From Niebla homalea (taxonomy: Eukaryota > Ascomycota > Lecanoromycetes > Lecanorales > Ramalinaceae): a stretch of 64,000 bases of DNA. The stretch covers positions 959,501 to 1,023,500 of the forward strand of contig JAHGAU010000020.1 of NCBI GenBank assembly GCA_019925105.1, written 5' to 3'. The notes below the pieces were generated by a model. It ran no database searches, had not been told where the DNA came from, and saw only the letters and a program-made list of their open reading frames with translations. The number at the start of each line of letters is the position of its first letter. Within the stretch, counting starts at the first letter, position 1. This document shows, piece by piece, positions 24,035 to 36,679 of this stretch. Both the position numbers and the translations under genes were made by a program.

Positions 24035-27015
24035 TCACGTGTATATACTCTCCGTATAAGCATTGACCTGCAACCCCTTCTCGGCCATCTCCGCATCGCA
24101 CAAAAAGTCCAACGGCATCCACACCAGATGCCCACGGATCCCATCCAGCTTCTCGCGTACTTCGTGGGGGTTCATGAACGGGTCGTGCAGGTGGCCCTGC
24201 TTGAACTTGTTGTGCCGGGGGAGGAAGGCGGAGTAGTCGTCGAAGGTTTTGACTGTCGCGCGTGTAGCGGAGGGAGCGTGTCAGCGAGACCAAATTTTTC
24301 TCTGGCGTCCTCGTGTCGTGTTGTACAGTATCAAGTCCCGCCCAAGCCTCGCAGAAGAAGAACATGCAGAGGAATAAAAGGGGAGCGGGGAGACATACTA
24401 TTATCATCCGGATCCGCCCGGAACAGCTGCCTGAACGTCTCGGTGTTCTTGGTCGCATTGCCCGTCCACATGTCCCACACCTGATCACTGAGCGGGTCCT
24501 CCACGAAGGCGTATTCCGGGTTTTCGGACTGGATGTCGTTCATGCAGACATCCGGGGGCTGCGCGTTAGGATCATCCGAGGCGTCGAGGTTCTGGGAGGG
24601 CAGCAGGCCGAGGTGTTCGCGCCAAAGGAGGCTGGATTGTATTCACTTTAGTATGGGAGGCCACAACTGGGATTATGGAAGGAATAGGGGGGGGGGAGGG
24701 GGGGGGTGGGAAACTATCAATGAACGATCGGGAAAGACAGGAACGAGAGAATGTACCGGCGTAGGGTCGCAGCGTGATAGCCGGCACGATAAGGTTGGCC
24801 GTCCATTTTGGATTCGATAAGGTTGGTGTCTTGCATCACGATGGAGAGTTCCGAGTCGTGGAGACCCATTTGCGACTGTCGATGATTATTAGCAGAGAAG
24901 CTTACCAGCCAACAAAGAAGCTGCTAGCAAACGGAGGACGTAAGGATGAACGGCAATGATAAGAGACTTACCCGATCGTTGATGTTCGAGCTCCCACAAA
25001 TGGCAATCTTGTCATCCACAATCAACAGCTTGCCATGGATGTATAGCTCCTCCTGCACAAAATTCTGCTTCTCGCTGTCCAGATCGCCCGGCCATTTCTG
25101 CTCCGTTACCTTGCCACCATCCAACATGGCACAATTGCTGATGGTGTCGTCGTCCGTCCTGGGATCGCCACCCAACCCAGCCTCATCCCTCGTCTCCTCG
25201 AACTTCTGCTTCGCAGCTAGAATCTCATTTCTCTTCTCCTGATTCTCCTTGGACTGTTGTTCGGCCTTGTCGTTCGTAGAAGTCTTGTTGAGTAAAGCAT
25301 CGCCCATGATCTCCTCGGCCTCGGCGCGCTGGACGTCCTGATACTTGACGCCGGACTTCTCCTCTTGCTCGCGCATGGCCGGGGTGGTGTTCAACCGATC
25401 ATAACTCCGTAGATTGAAGACAAAAACATGCTGTGTCGGATCCACCCCCTCCTTCTTGATCTGCCCGTAAATCGAATGCTCCCCACGATTGATGCTCTTG
25501 TACTGATAATCCATAATCGCCCTCGTGCCCATCGCCGCATCATCCCTCAGATCACCCGCGAACCCCGGAATCGCAGGAATGAGGATGATGACGCGAAATT
25601 TCCTGCCTTCTTTCCCCGCGCGCACGCATGCGTCCACGATAGCGCGGCCGACGGTGTTGTGGATGGGTGCCTGCTCCTCGCCGGTGGCGGTGATGAAGAA
25701 CTGGTTCTCGATGTAGACGAAGTGCTCGGCGTTACGGATGATCTCCGAGTAGGCGTTTTGGATGGAGTGTTCAGTCAGGATGCCACTCGACCAATCCGCC
25801 GAGGAGCGCACCACCTGCGCGTGCACGGTGCCCTGATGTCCCTTCGCCCAGGCGCGGTCGGCCAAGGGTGTGAGTGGGTGGTGGACGTATTCGCCGACAG
25901 GATGTTTTGGGCGCTGCACGGCTACCAGATCTTCATGTTCGCCGTCCCGGCCTTCCATTGTGAGCCAGTCGAAATTCTCGTTGCGCTTATACTTGTCGCG
26001 CTTCACAAAATTCCAACGTAAGACAAAGTGCTCGGCGATATCGTACACACAATCACCAATCACACCCATGGCCACGTCGTGCCATGGCATGCGTCCGTAA
26101 TCGGCTTTGGATAGCTGGTTCTGCGCCCAGTCGTCGACCTTTTGGAAATCCATGATCCGGTTGTTGTTGAAATCTTGGCCTGGGAACATCTCGTGCTTGA
26201 CCCCAGCGGGGTGCACGTCGGCGCAAGGGTGCTGCCGGCTGTCCCAGCGGCCGAAGCAGAGGTCTAGACCGCCGATGAAGGCGAGGGCGTAATCGATGAC
26301 GATGAACTTCTCGTGGTGGGCCCAGTAGAAGGTCATGTCGCCGGCATTCTCGAAGACATTGTGATCTGGGTGGCGCATAATGGTAATGTTGCCGTAGCCG
26401 GGCGTGTCTTTGGGGCAGAGGGATTGTAGGGCGTGCTTGGTGTGGGCGGAGTTGCAGCTGATAGCTTGCTCGACTTCCTTGTAGACGATGATGTAGATCT
26501 TGACGCCTGCTTCTGCCCGCCTCTTCAAGACCTGATCCAGCCTCCATTCCTGATTGAAGAAGGGCGGTCTTCGTAGGAAGAGCTCGGGACTCAGCCACCA
26601 ATCCTCAATATAGATGGTCTCTTTGGCCTTCTCAAGTGCGACAGACACGGCATGGAAGTAGTCGCGGCCATCGACGTACCATTTGATCTTGTTGCCATCT
26701 CGCTCGGGAGCGAAGGAATCGAAGCGGTGGGATTCGGCCACCTTGGTCCGCTTGTCGTCGGTCGCCTTTTCATGCTCTTCATCGTGACGGTGATTTGGGT
26801 TGACGATATTGGCGAACTTGCCGACTTTGTTCTTGAAGTGGAGGGCGGAAACTTTGGCGTCGTAGAGGTGGGTATCTATTGAATGGAGAGATGGAGTCAG
26901 ATCGTGTTTAGAGAATGGAGGTGTGGGCCTTAGGAGGTGACATTGGCGACATGCCTTTTAGCTGTTCCCGCAGCTCGGGAAAGGGGTGCTTCAGCTTGTC
27001 CGCGAACGAAGGCAT
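24035..27015 (-). CDS. Phospholipase D, 844 aa
   Basis: Hydrolyses phosphatidylcholine-type lipids to phosphatidic acid, a signal in membrane traffic and hyphal growth. Five exons: 27015-26955, 26875-24972, 24875-24757, 24631-24399, 24252-24035; phases agree and total 2535 nt. Both catalytic HxKxxxxD motifs are intact: His208-Lys210-Asp215 (HEKFIVID) and His634-Lys636-Asp641 (HGKLLIVD), the second followed by GSSNINDRS. IYIEDWWLSPEL and LRRLLWREHLGLLP are family-typical. The start is the ATG MPSFADKLKHPF. No PX or PH domain precedes the catalytic part, so it is a short fungal PLD form. A lysine/glutamate-rich insert lies before the second HKD. The first intron must use a GC donor to keep phase. 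Intron 3 contains two long G runs on the plus strand (24689-24708). Confidence 0.92.
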
Positions 27016-27634
27016 GGTCGGGAAGGTTCAAGTGAGGAGGAAGGAGGAGAGGCGATATGGGAAGAGACTAAAGGTAGGGCTGTCTCCCTTACACTCCAAT
27101 CATGCAATTTAAGCAATATGATGCAGCAGAAATTAGAAGGGCTAGGAGCGTGTCAGAGGAGAACGAAAGGCACACGAGCAAAATTGTGCCTCGCTCCCTC
27201 CACAAACGGCGGGGCGGGATGTCTTGGCAATTAGCGGGGTTCCTGCCAAGAGATTGCGTGAGCGACTCTTATGTACGATCTAGGGAAGTAATGCAGGAGG
27301 GAAGCATGCCGGGCAAAGGCACTAAAGGGTCCGAACAAGATGATGACTGAATAAAAGATTCTTTGGCTAGGAACATGTTCCTGTCATCTAGCTTGATGTA
27401 AAACGGTCTAGTATAACTACAAGTCAAACGTTTAGCTTCCCGCCTTGAATGGAACGAAAATCCCCCATGCCATGCAAAGCCCCGGAAATGCTCTATATCT
27501 TCCATCTTCCCAGCACTGATGAAGCATAGTGCTTCATATACATACATTACGCTTGACCATGCCATGGATCTTTTGCCTCCCCTCCAAACGCCATGTGCTT
27601 CATGCTCCACTTCAACGCTCCTTCCGACTCCCTT
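27016..27634. other. Intergenic region between PLD promoter and SEC7 3' end
   Basis: Contains the upstream region of phospholipase D and the 3' flank of SEC7. No further gene recognised. Confidence 0.4.
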
Positions 27635-30600
27635 CTACTTCCCTCGACTCCCTCTTCTCCTTTCAAAAAATCCACTGGTCATGCTCCTTGGACTCGTCGG
27701 CGTCTCCGCTGCCGCCCGTTCCTTCTCCGCCATCCCGAACTTGCACTCGCCGATTCTCCTCAGGAGGCCTTGCAATGCCTGCCTGACCTCGCTTCCATTT
27801 TCTTTGTTCAGTAGATCAACAGCCAAGGGGTAAAAGGTCTCAATGTGTCTCTCAAAGTCATCGCGCGGGAAATTGGTATAGCCCTCCATCACATCAACCA
27901 CGACCGGCCGCCATGCCTCGATGTTGCGCGGTTGAGACTCGTCCAGGAGGTTGAAAGAGCGGACGATGTCGGCACACAGTCTGTCAAGCAAATCATGTCA
28001 GCAAAACCTACCATGCTCGATGAAAGATGTGACTTACGGTACGAGTGCGGCCTCAGTCTCCGCGCGACTGCGCCGTCTCTCTTCGCCTTCATCATGGTAC
28101 ATGCGGACAAGAATCGCAACATAGCATGCCGCGCTGCCGCTTTCCTGCTTCAGCAAATTCGGCGGTTGCTTCATGAACCCTTCTCGCCACAAACGCATGC
28201 GGAGCTCTTTGTTGTTGTTAAATTTCTTGGCAAAGCTATAGCTGCCTTTGAGTAGTGCCATAAGTCGGAGCAACTCATTGCTAGGTATTTGGGCATACAC
28301 GAGGTCATTCGAGAAGAGCTCATTGACCGTTTCAATCATCAGTAACTGGAGAACACACTGAGTAATGATCTTATTGAAGAATTTGCGCCGCGCCGTTGTC
28401 ACCGCTATCGGTTGCTGCTGCAGGGCTGTTTGGGGCTTGTAATCTTCAAGACCAGGGGTGCCAGGTGGGGATGCATCTGTAATGGTGGATCCCGCTCTGG
28501 ACCGATTGACGACGCCGTTGACTTTGCCTGCTTTTTGCAGTTCGGCATCAATGTTTGAATCTGTCGCTGGACTGGATAACCCAAGACCGTTAACGCTGGC
28601 CGTGTCTGGCTGGGACGGTCGTCGAACTCTTTCATCGTCTCCAATTTCTGAGGAGTCTGAGGTAGATGTGGCGGCCTGGAATAGGCGATGCGCCGTGGTC
28701 CGCTCGAACAGTTCAATGAAGCAGCCCACGATCTTATGCCAGTGGGTAGCATTGAACCTGGACACATTCTGCAGAATCAGCTGCTGAAGGCAATTGCTAC
28801 CGATGCGAGCGATCGTATCGTTTTCTTGACAGATACATAGAGCCAGGAGGTCCAGGAATCTGTCGAGCATGTACTCAAGAGAGTCGAAGTAATGAGTGAA
28901 GAGGGTGATCATATTCCGCAGAGCTTGTATCATTGTCGTGGACAGCCAAACAGATAAGTCTTCGTGGTTCAGCACCTTTGTCATCTCAGACTTGGACTTG
29001 AGTACCATGAAGATTGGGTATAGTAATTGTCGCCAAAGGATATCCCAGAAGTCAGGTGGGAAGTCACCACCGTACTCTTTGAGTATGTCAAACAGATAAT
29101 TTGACGCCCTATGCAATGTCAGCCAGCTGAAAGTTCCGCAGACTTATATACCTACTGCGACCGAACCTCCAGATCGTCACCTGTCATCAGGATGTCGTGA
29201 AAGGCGAAGAGTACAGGGAACCAAAACTGCTCCTCCTGGGTCTGTCTACTGATGGCCTTCGAGACACCTTCCTTGTCTGGAGTCACGCCATTTGGCAGCG
29301 ATCTGCTTCGGCTAGAAAGGGGGCACTCGGGCGTTCTGAGCATGCGGGGGACGGTGGATCTAAGGGTCTCGATGGCGGCTAGCGATTTCTTCTGAAACTT
29401 GAGGTTCTTGGAGAACTCCGTGAGGCAGACGACCAAATCAGCGAAGGCACCCTGGGATATGACCACCCCGAAGCGCGTATTGTACACCTGGGATACGTGA
29501 TCGTAGGAGAGGTTGACGATAGCCTCTGCTCAAAGATTAGCACAGCATATTCAACATAGGATCTGACATACCATAAGGCTCCTTGGCCGCAATGGTGAAC
29601 ACGCCAAACATAGTCTTCCATCCTGAGCGGATATTCTCACCCCTTGCTTGGATCATCTGGATCAGGCACCTCAGCACCATATCCTTCACCGTCACTGCTG
29701 AGCTGTTGGACATGACGTGCTCAAATGGTTTGAGGAAATCCTTCTGGAACTTGAAGCCAGGTAATTCTTCCAGTTCCATGAATCGCATGGAAAGCTGTCG
29801 CAGTGAATCTAGCGCGAAGAAAACAACGTGGGTATTTGAGTGGCATCCGACCTCATTGAAGTGCTCGCCAAGCACCTGCCAAATATTACTCCACTCGAAT
29901 CTGACCCTGGTCATGTTGTAGTAGCTGATCTCGACCAGCTTCTGCAGACTGTAGGTTCGAGGTGCATCACTTTGGCCCGATGACTGGATTTCCTGCCAGC
30001 TGACTTCACTCAAGGCTTGAACGAAGTGGACAATGGCGTCACCCCCAAGCTCAGCCGTGGAAGTGAAGATTCGATCAACAATCTTCACCATGTCTCCTGA
30101 GCGGCTTTCGTGCGCTATATTGAGATCGTAGTTTGAATTTGACGTGAAAGCAGGAGGTCGAGGTCGCCCATTTGGCAGGCGTGATTGTCGAGGTTGATTT
30201 GACTGCGACCGCTGGATTCTAGCCCTGTTGACGTCCGGGACTGCCCCTTCGTCCACACCACCAGAGATCAATTGGAATCGGTCGAGTTGGCTCACACATG
30301 TCAAGATTGGCCGCCAAGAGGATTTGAGGAGATTGCCCTCGGTGAGCGCGACCTCCAACAAAATCTTCAACGCTTCAAGGTTCTTTGCCATCATCTCGCT
30401 CAGATTGTCGAGATTGGTGAAGCTAGCCAAAGCAGTGATGAAGGCGGTTCTAGGCGTGTCGAGGTCAAAAAGACAGGCAATGCGGATAGCAAGCCTCATG
30501 CCCTCCATACAAAGCTTGATGACTTCGATGTTCTGTGCAGTTTGCATCTGGCCAGAAAGACCAGAGAAGAAGGACATCCAGGTAACATCAAACATTGGCC

Positions 30601-33600
30601 CTACATGCTTGAAAGACGTTGCAGGGATGAACCTTGGTGCTCCTTGCCTTGTTGTCTTACGCTGGGTTCGAATCATGTTCTTCAACCTCTGCTCGGCTTT
30701 CCTCGACATCTCCTCTGAAGCTTGTGCATAGGCTTCTCGTTGCAGGTCTCGACCAGCAGCAAGGAAGGCTTGGCCGACCCGAGACGCTATCCCACCTGCC
30801 TGCGGCTGAGCGATTACTCCCATGGCGGCTGCAGTCTCCCGCTCAGTATTGAGCACGATCTCGTTGTGCGCAATTTCCTCAAAGATCCCAATAAGATACT
30901 CATTAGGTAAGTCGGCATTGTCATTGATGCCTCGATTGTTCTTGATAAAATCTTCCACCGTCATACGCTTTTTGACCTTGTTGCTGTGCTGATCTGTGTT
31001 CAGCATGATGACAGAGTACGAAAGCACATACGCAGTGTCAGCATTAGCAAAGGCGTTGGGATTACCAGTGATGTATCTTTCGGCAAACTTCAGCATGAAT
31101 CGATCAATCTTTTGGGCTTCTCCAGGTAGGCGAAAGCTCTGCAAGAATTGTCGAAGGGCGTCAACGAAACGACGGCGGGTAAAATCCATTGAGTCGACGA
31201 AAGCATGCATAATGGCTACATTTTCAGGCTCGCCCTCGCCAAGATACTCTCCAATCATAGCTTTGTCTAGCATCTCCGTCTGCAGGATAAATGCTGCAAT
31301 GTCATCGGGGGCATCACTCCTGATAAAGCCGTCTTTGAGCAAAGCCTTGATACCTCGCTTGGGTTTGAAGTTAAATTGCCGGATGCCAGTCATCAATGCG
31401 GTCTTACGCAACTTCGCTCTCTCGAGCTGACTTGGGTCGTCTTCAAGCAGTGGTGTCGAAGGAGCTAAAGATGGGGTATCACCGCCAGCTGTTGAGGGTC
31501 GAGGGGAGCCTGCGGGCTGTGATGGCTCAAGAGAGGAGCGGAAATTGTCCGATGACTGTCTGGCATCGGAGAGTTGGAGTTTGTTCGCGCCTGCTTGGAG
31601 GCTGTCTTGTGACCAATTCACCAGCGATCGCAGTGTCCTGACCAAACAATCCAGTGCTTGTTGTTTGAGGAGGAAGTCGACTGGCAGATCCCATTCATTG
31701 GTCAAGGGAACACTCAGTGCAGCTGTCGTCAAAGCTGGCGGTAGCTTGCCATGGTCCTGCCAATCAAGGTCCGTGTCCGTGTCCTTGGAGTATTGCTCAA
31801 TGTACTGATGGTAGATCTGTGCCGTCACAAGCGCTGGTGTGCTTGACATCCTGGAAAGATGTTCAATCATCCTCTGAAACATGTTGTCTAGAGCAGTGGA
31901 CTCGCAGTCGTAGTTGAGATAGACCTCGACAAGAGCTCGTGGGTCTGTTGCAAGTCGCTTCAACATCTTCATAACATACAGTTTCTGGAAGCTGGGGGCA
32001 TTCTTTCGTTCCAATATAGCAAGATAAATCTCCTTCAAGAAGAGCTCTATTTCCCGCTTCAGCATGACTCGCATGCTCTTCAACATGAGCCAGAATGTCT
32101 CTGCACAGATCTCAAAGACCTGACGAACAGAGCTAGCAGCATTGCGCGAAACACTAATCCTCAAATATTGATTGATCGCTTGACCAAAACTTGTGGGCTC
32201 CCCATTGGTGCCTCCACGAATGGTGCAGAGCGGTGAGGTGAAGACGGCCATATGGTTATTGAGTGTTGTCCTGATGATGGCAAGGGATACGAGCTTCTGA
32301 CGCATGCTAGACGATGTGACATAGTGCTGTTGCTCGGGGCCTAATTCTTTGTGACTGAGCCGGCACATGGATCGGAAGACAAGGAAAGCATCTTTGACAT
32401 ATATCTCATCCTCTTCTTCCTCATCCGGTGGCTGAGCTGTCCCATTCGATATCGGCTGACCTGACGCAGTACGCAGACCTGATTTTGCGGGCGTCACCAT
32501 CGTAGGTGCATTATCTGCAATGGTCCGATCATCAAATCCCTTGACTGTCTCGATGTTCTGCAGTGTGAGCTTCTCGCCCCCCTCTTTTGGCACCGGTTGA
32601 TCAGTGATCATAGCAGAGACGCCCTCGGACACTGTATCAGGCTCGGTCATAGTATCTACGTCTGGACCTTCCAACACTGAGTTGCTGCCGTTCAGATCGG
32701 TCTGGCTGACATTGGCCGTTGCTCTTTCCGAATCGATCTTGCCCAGGTTCAACCTTGCTTCCTTCATGGCGAGCCGGTGGGACACTCGTTCGAACACAGT
32801 CCCGACCATCTGGGTAAGAGTGCCCTGGGCCACCTGTTGATTTGCGCTAGACTTGGAGACGAGGAAGATGTTATACACCTGCCGCACAGCCTTGAGAAGA
32901 CCTTGTCCGTGGACAATGAGTTTGTCATTGAGTACAGCCGCAAGAAGGGACTTGACAATTTGGAGTTGCGTTTCTGCTGGGGTAGCCTCATCCTGGAAGC
33001 ATTCGCATATTGTTTCGATCGCTCGATCAATGAGAGGTTGCTGCTGTTTGCTGAGCGGTCGAGAAGGATCTTGATAGAGAATCGGAACAGAAAAGTAGGA
33101 ATAGCTAATGAGCTTCCCAATGCAATCAAGAGCGGTAGTCGTAAGAGGGATGCTGGTGTTTTCGGTAGCAAGGCGCAAGGGCTCGAAGATGATTTCGGGG
33201 GACGGAGCGCCTGCATCTTGCTTGACGGCCGTCAATGCTTTCTGCACAGCATCTCCCAGGGGCTTCCTCCTCTTTGATTCCTTAGAAGCCGCGATGGCCT
33301 CCAAGGCAGTGACGACAAACACGATGGAGCTGAGAGGTGCAGAGGGTTGTGACGGAGTCTGCGGGGGTTGGGATGATTGTGTATCTGAGCGGTCTCGTGT
33401 GTCTAACGAAGTTCCATTGGTCGCAGCTAGCGAGGGCAAAGCACCAATGCTCTGTCTGATAGGAGGAGCAGAGTCGTCTCTGGTATCTTTTTCAGGAGGT
33501 GGTGGAGGGGCAGGGGATTGGCCTGTTGCGGCAGCTCCATATCCAACGTCTTCCGGAGAAGAATCTGCTACATGTGAATGCGTTGGTCGCTCGTCCTCTG

Positions 33601-33814
33601 CAGGGTCTGTTTCTGGCGCTAGTGATGGCTGAGGAGGTATATCTGCCACTTTGATTTCTTGCCAGTCTTTCTTCAGGTCTACCTCTTCCTTATCTCCTGT
33701 CAAGGTCCGAGGTTGAGGACTGGCCTGCCTTGGTAAGTCTTCCTTTTGCATGGAGACCGCATCGCCATTGACCCCTGCATTGAGCTGCCTCTCAACCCCT
33801 TCCTCCTCGGCCAT
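27635..33814 (-). CDS. SEC7: Sec7-family Arf guanine nucleotide exchange factor, 2009 aa
   Basis: Activates Arf GTPases at the trans-Golgi network and so drives vesicle budding. Exons: 33814-29572, 29525-29156, 29108-28038, 27980-27635; introns are 46, 47 and 57 bp and phases match. The acidic, Pro/Ser-rich N-terminus is followed by DCB/HUS regions (HUS-like block about residues 480-650). The Sec7 domain lies at about 800-985: TALMTGIRQFNFKPKRGI, the glutamic finger IGEYLGE with Glu860, FRLPGEAQKIDRFMLKF and YSVIMLNTDQHS. Long HDS repeats and a C-terminal tail follow. The length equals that of yeast Sec7p class proteins. Tyr933, Ser934, Asp941 and Met951 match the residues that make Sec7 domains sensitive to brefeldin A. 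It is transcribed divergently from LAT1. Confidence 0.96.
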
Positions 33815-34336
33815 GGGTTATGGTGTGCCTGGGATCTGACCCAGGCAGCTGCGGACGACCAAGCGAAGGAGGCTCGATCATGTGTGTGTGTGATTATGTA
33901 CAAGGGTCAGCTTCAAGAGGAGCGAGGCGAGGCTTGGTTTGGCAGTGGATGTGGTTTATGTGGTGGTTCGATACATGAATAAAACGCTTGTTGCTGGTCC
34001 CAAAAGGGAAAAAGAGCAAATCGAATTCCTGCTCATCCTCCTCCCCGATTGGCCAAGCCTAATCTCTAAGCTGATATCTTGGCATCTATTTCCGCCGGCT
34101 TGGCCGAAAGCTCTCGGTCAAACCATCTCCCACTAGCGCGCGCAGTCAGACTTTATTCGCTGGCCCGAAGAAACCGAATAAAAATCACCGGAAATCGAAG
34201 CTCCAACATTATTGTTTCCCCAACAGCTTCATCAGATATCATTACACCCTCAGCATGTCCACTCGATAGCGCGGTATCCTCAATTGGATAGTGTTGTCCT
34301 GCCCATTGGCATCATTCCTATCAGGCTTGGGCAGCA
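33815..34336. promoter_or_regulatory. Divergent promoter region of SEC7 and LAT1
   Basis: 522 bp separate the two start codons. It contains TGTGTGTG near 33882 and a 5-codon upstream frame (ATG at 34255, stop ending 34269) that would lie in the LAT1 leader if transcription starts before it. Confidence 0.45.
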
Positions 34337-36033
34337 ATGTCCGCTCCTCTCCTTCTCCGCTCCCCGGCCAGGGCATGTTTGCGGGCTGGTCCAACCTCAA
34401 TCTCACGAACCTCCGTTCCCAACGCACAATATGTCTCAAGGTATGGCTTTCACGGTGCAGTGTAGTCACAGGAGGCTGTCACGTGGATATACGACGCTCT
34501 AGAAGCTAACAATGGCCATCCATAGATCAATACCTGCGCTCTCAGCCTTTACTCGATACTATGCCGCAAAATGTACGCTCTGCTGGATCATAGCTCCTCC
34601 ATCGTCATCGTGAGACAAGAATGCTCAATTCAATCACAGCTTTCCCTCCTCACTCCGTCGTCAGCATGCCCGCCCTCTCCCCGACCATGACAGCTGGGAA
34701 TATTGGGGCTTGGCAAAAGAAGCCGGGAGACAACATAGCGCCAGGAGATGTCCTGGTGGAGATAGAAACAGACAAAGCACAGATGGATTTCGAGTTCCAA
34801 GAGGAGGGTACGCTTGCCAAAATTATGAAAGAATCGGGCGAAAAAGATGTTGCCGTGGGAAACGTTGGTCGCCTCTGTCAAGCCACGAACCTTGTTTGAC
34901 AGATTATACTGACAATTGATTAGCCAATCGCTGTAATGGTGGAGGAAGGAGAGGATGTCTCTGCCTTCGAGTCATTCACCTTGGACGATGCCGGTGGAGA
35001 GAAAGCCCCGGCCAAGGACTCTCCCAAGCAAGAAGCCGCCGAGTCGTCAGAACCACCAGAGACGGGGTCAAACACAGCTCCTCCCAAATCCGAACCTGAG
35101 CCCGCCTCACAAGCCCAAGAGTCCGAGTCCACCGGCGGTAGACTGCAGACCTCGCTTGACCGTGAGCCCGCAGCGTCCCCGGCAGCCAAGGCGCTTGCGC
35201 TCGAAAAGGGGGTTCCCATCAAGCAGGTCAAAGGCACTGGCCCAGGTGGTCGCATCATCAAGTCCGACATTGAGAAATTCCAACCATCTGGCCCTGCAGC
35301 TGCATCAGGCGCAGCAGCGGGTCCCTCTTATGAAGACATACCTGCCTCATCCATGCGCAAGACCATCGCCAATCGACTCGTCGACTCCTTCAACCAAAAC
35401 CCACACTACTTCGTCTCCTCCACTCTATCGGTCAGCAAACTGTTGAAGCTACGACAGGCCCTCAATACATCGGCCGATGGCAAGTACAAGCTTTCAGTCA
35501 ATGACTTTCTAATCAAAGCCGCCGCAGTCGCATGCAAAAAGGTTCCCGCTGTCAATTCTTCATGGCGCGAGGTGGGCGGTCAGGTCGTCATCCGTCAACA
35601 CAATACTGTTGATGTCTCCGTGGCTGTTGCTACTCCCATTGGTCTCATGACGCCCATTGTCAAGAACGTCGATGGTGTAGGCCTTCAGACCATTTCCGCG
35701 GCTGTCAAGGATCTCGGCAAACGCGCTCGGGATGGGAAACTAAAGCCTGAGGAATACCAAGGAGGAACCTTTACTATCAGCAACATGGGTATGAATGCTG
35801 CAGTCGAGCGCTTCACGGCTGTCATCAACCCACCGCAAGCAGGTATCCTGGCTGTCGGCACGACGAGGAAAGTTGCCGTTCCAGGCGGTGAGGAAGGAAC
35901 ATCGGTAGAGTGGGATGACCAGATCGTGGTACAAGCAAGCTTCGACCACAAGGTTGTGGATGGGGCAGTAGGAGGGGAGTGGATCAGGGAGTTCAAGAAG
36001 GTGGTGGAGAACCCATTGGAGCTGATGCTGTAA
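34337..36033 (+). CDS. LAT1: Pyruvate dehydrogenase E2 (dihydrolipoamide acetyltransferase), 494 aa
   Basis: Core enzyme of the mitochondrial pyruvate dehydrogenase complex; transfers acetyl groups from the lipoyl arm to CoA. Exons 34337-34440, 34526-34572, 34640-34863, 34924-36033, total 1485 nt. The N-terminus [18 protein letters not shown] is Arg/Ser-rich, a mitochondrial presequence. It is followed by the lipoyl domain ([16 protein letters not shown]; lipoyl-Lys96 in ETDKAQMDF) and an Ala/Pro/Glu-rich linker. The E1/E3-binding domain ([20 protein letters not shown]) leads to the catalytic domain ending in FDHKVVDGA, with His467 and Asp471 in place. Single lipoyl domain, as usual in fungi. 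The active-site motif has Lys where DHRxxDG has Arg, a conservative change. Confidence 0.96.
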
Positions 36034-36679
36034 AAATGGAGAAGCAGTAGAAGATAGGAAGATGGTGGGACTGCTCGACGTGGCGCCGGAGTGGGATGCC
36101 GGAATGGGATGTCGTCGACATTGAATTCAGGTGTTTGGGTGTTTGCTCGCCCGCCATTAGGAATATGGTAGGCAGGCTTTGTATATTTGGTCACTCTAAA
36201 CCTAGGTATCAAAATATGTTGGGTAGTGAGATTGAGCTTGAGAGCTGTCGTCAAACGCAAGACACAAAGCCAGATACTCGATACTGTTGAGACTGTGAGC
36301 TGATGCTGCGCAGTGGAATTGCAGCGGAATGATACGGAGCTAACAGATAACACACGGTGATTGGCTAGCCTCACAATAGCCCACAGCCACTCCGGGATAC
36401 GTAATAGTTCTAGCCCCGAACGCGCAGCCGCATCACGTAAACATTTTTCTCCCACACGCTTCTTCCCAAAAGTAAACATTACATCCTCCTCCCACCATCC
36501 TCTAATCCTCCAACTCTGTACCCTCTTACTGCTTCGTTCCCAGGGTCCCACTGCATCAATTCACCCCGAATACAAGTCCACTACGGTCGCATCGTCTACG
36601 CGACACCAGATCGCCCAACATTCCACCCTCCTGGTCATACGAGCCCATTGCGGTAGGCGCTGGTCCCTCTTCGCCCACC
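36034..36679. other. Intergenic region between LAT1 and the SAP-like membrane protein gene
   Basis: 3' flank of LAT1 and promoter of the next gene; C/T-rich before 36680. No other gene recognised. Confidence 0.4.

Noticed and set aside
23924..24488. Overlapping frames of about 186 codons on both strands
   Set aside because: Shadows of the last phospholipase D exons and its 3' flank; the spliced gene explains the coding signal.
25428..26021. 197-codon plus-strand frame
   Set aside because: Antisense to the catalytic exon of phospholipase D.
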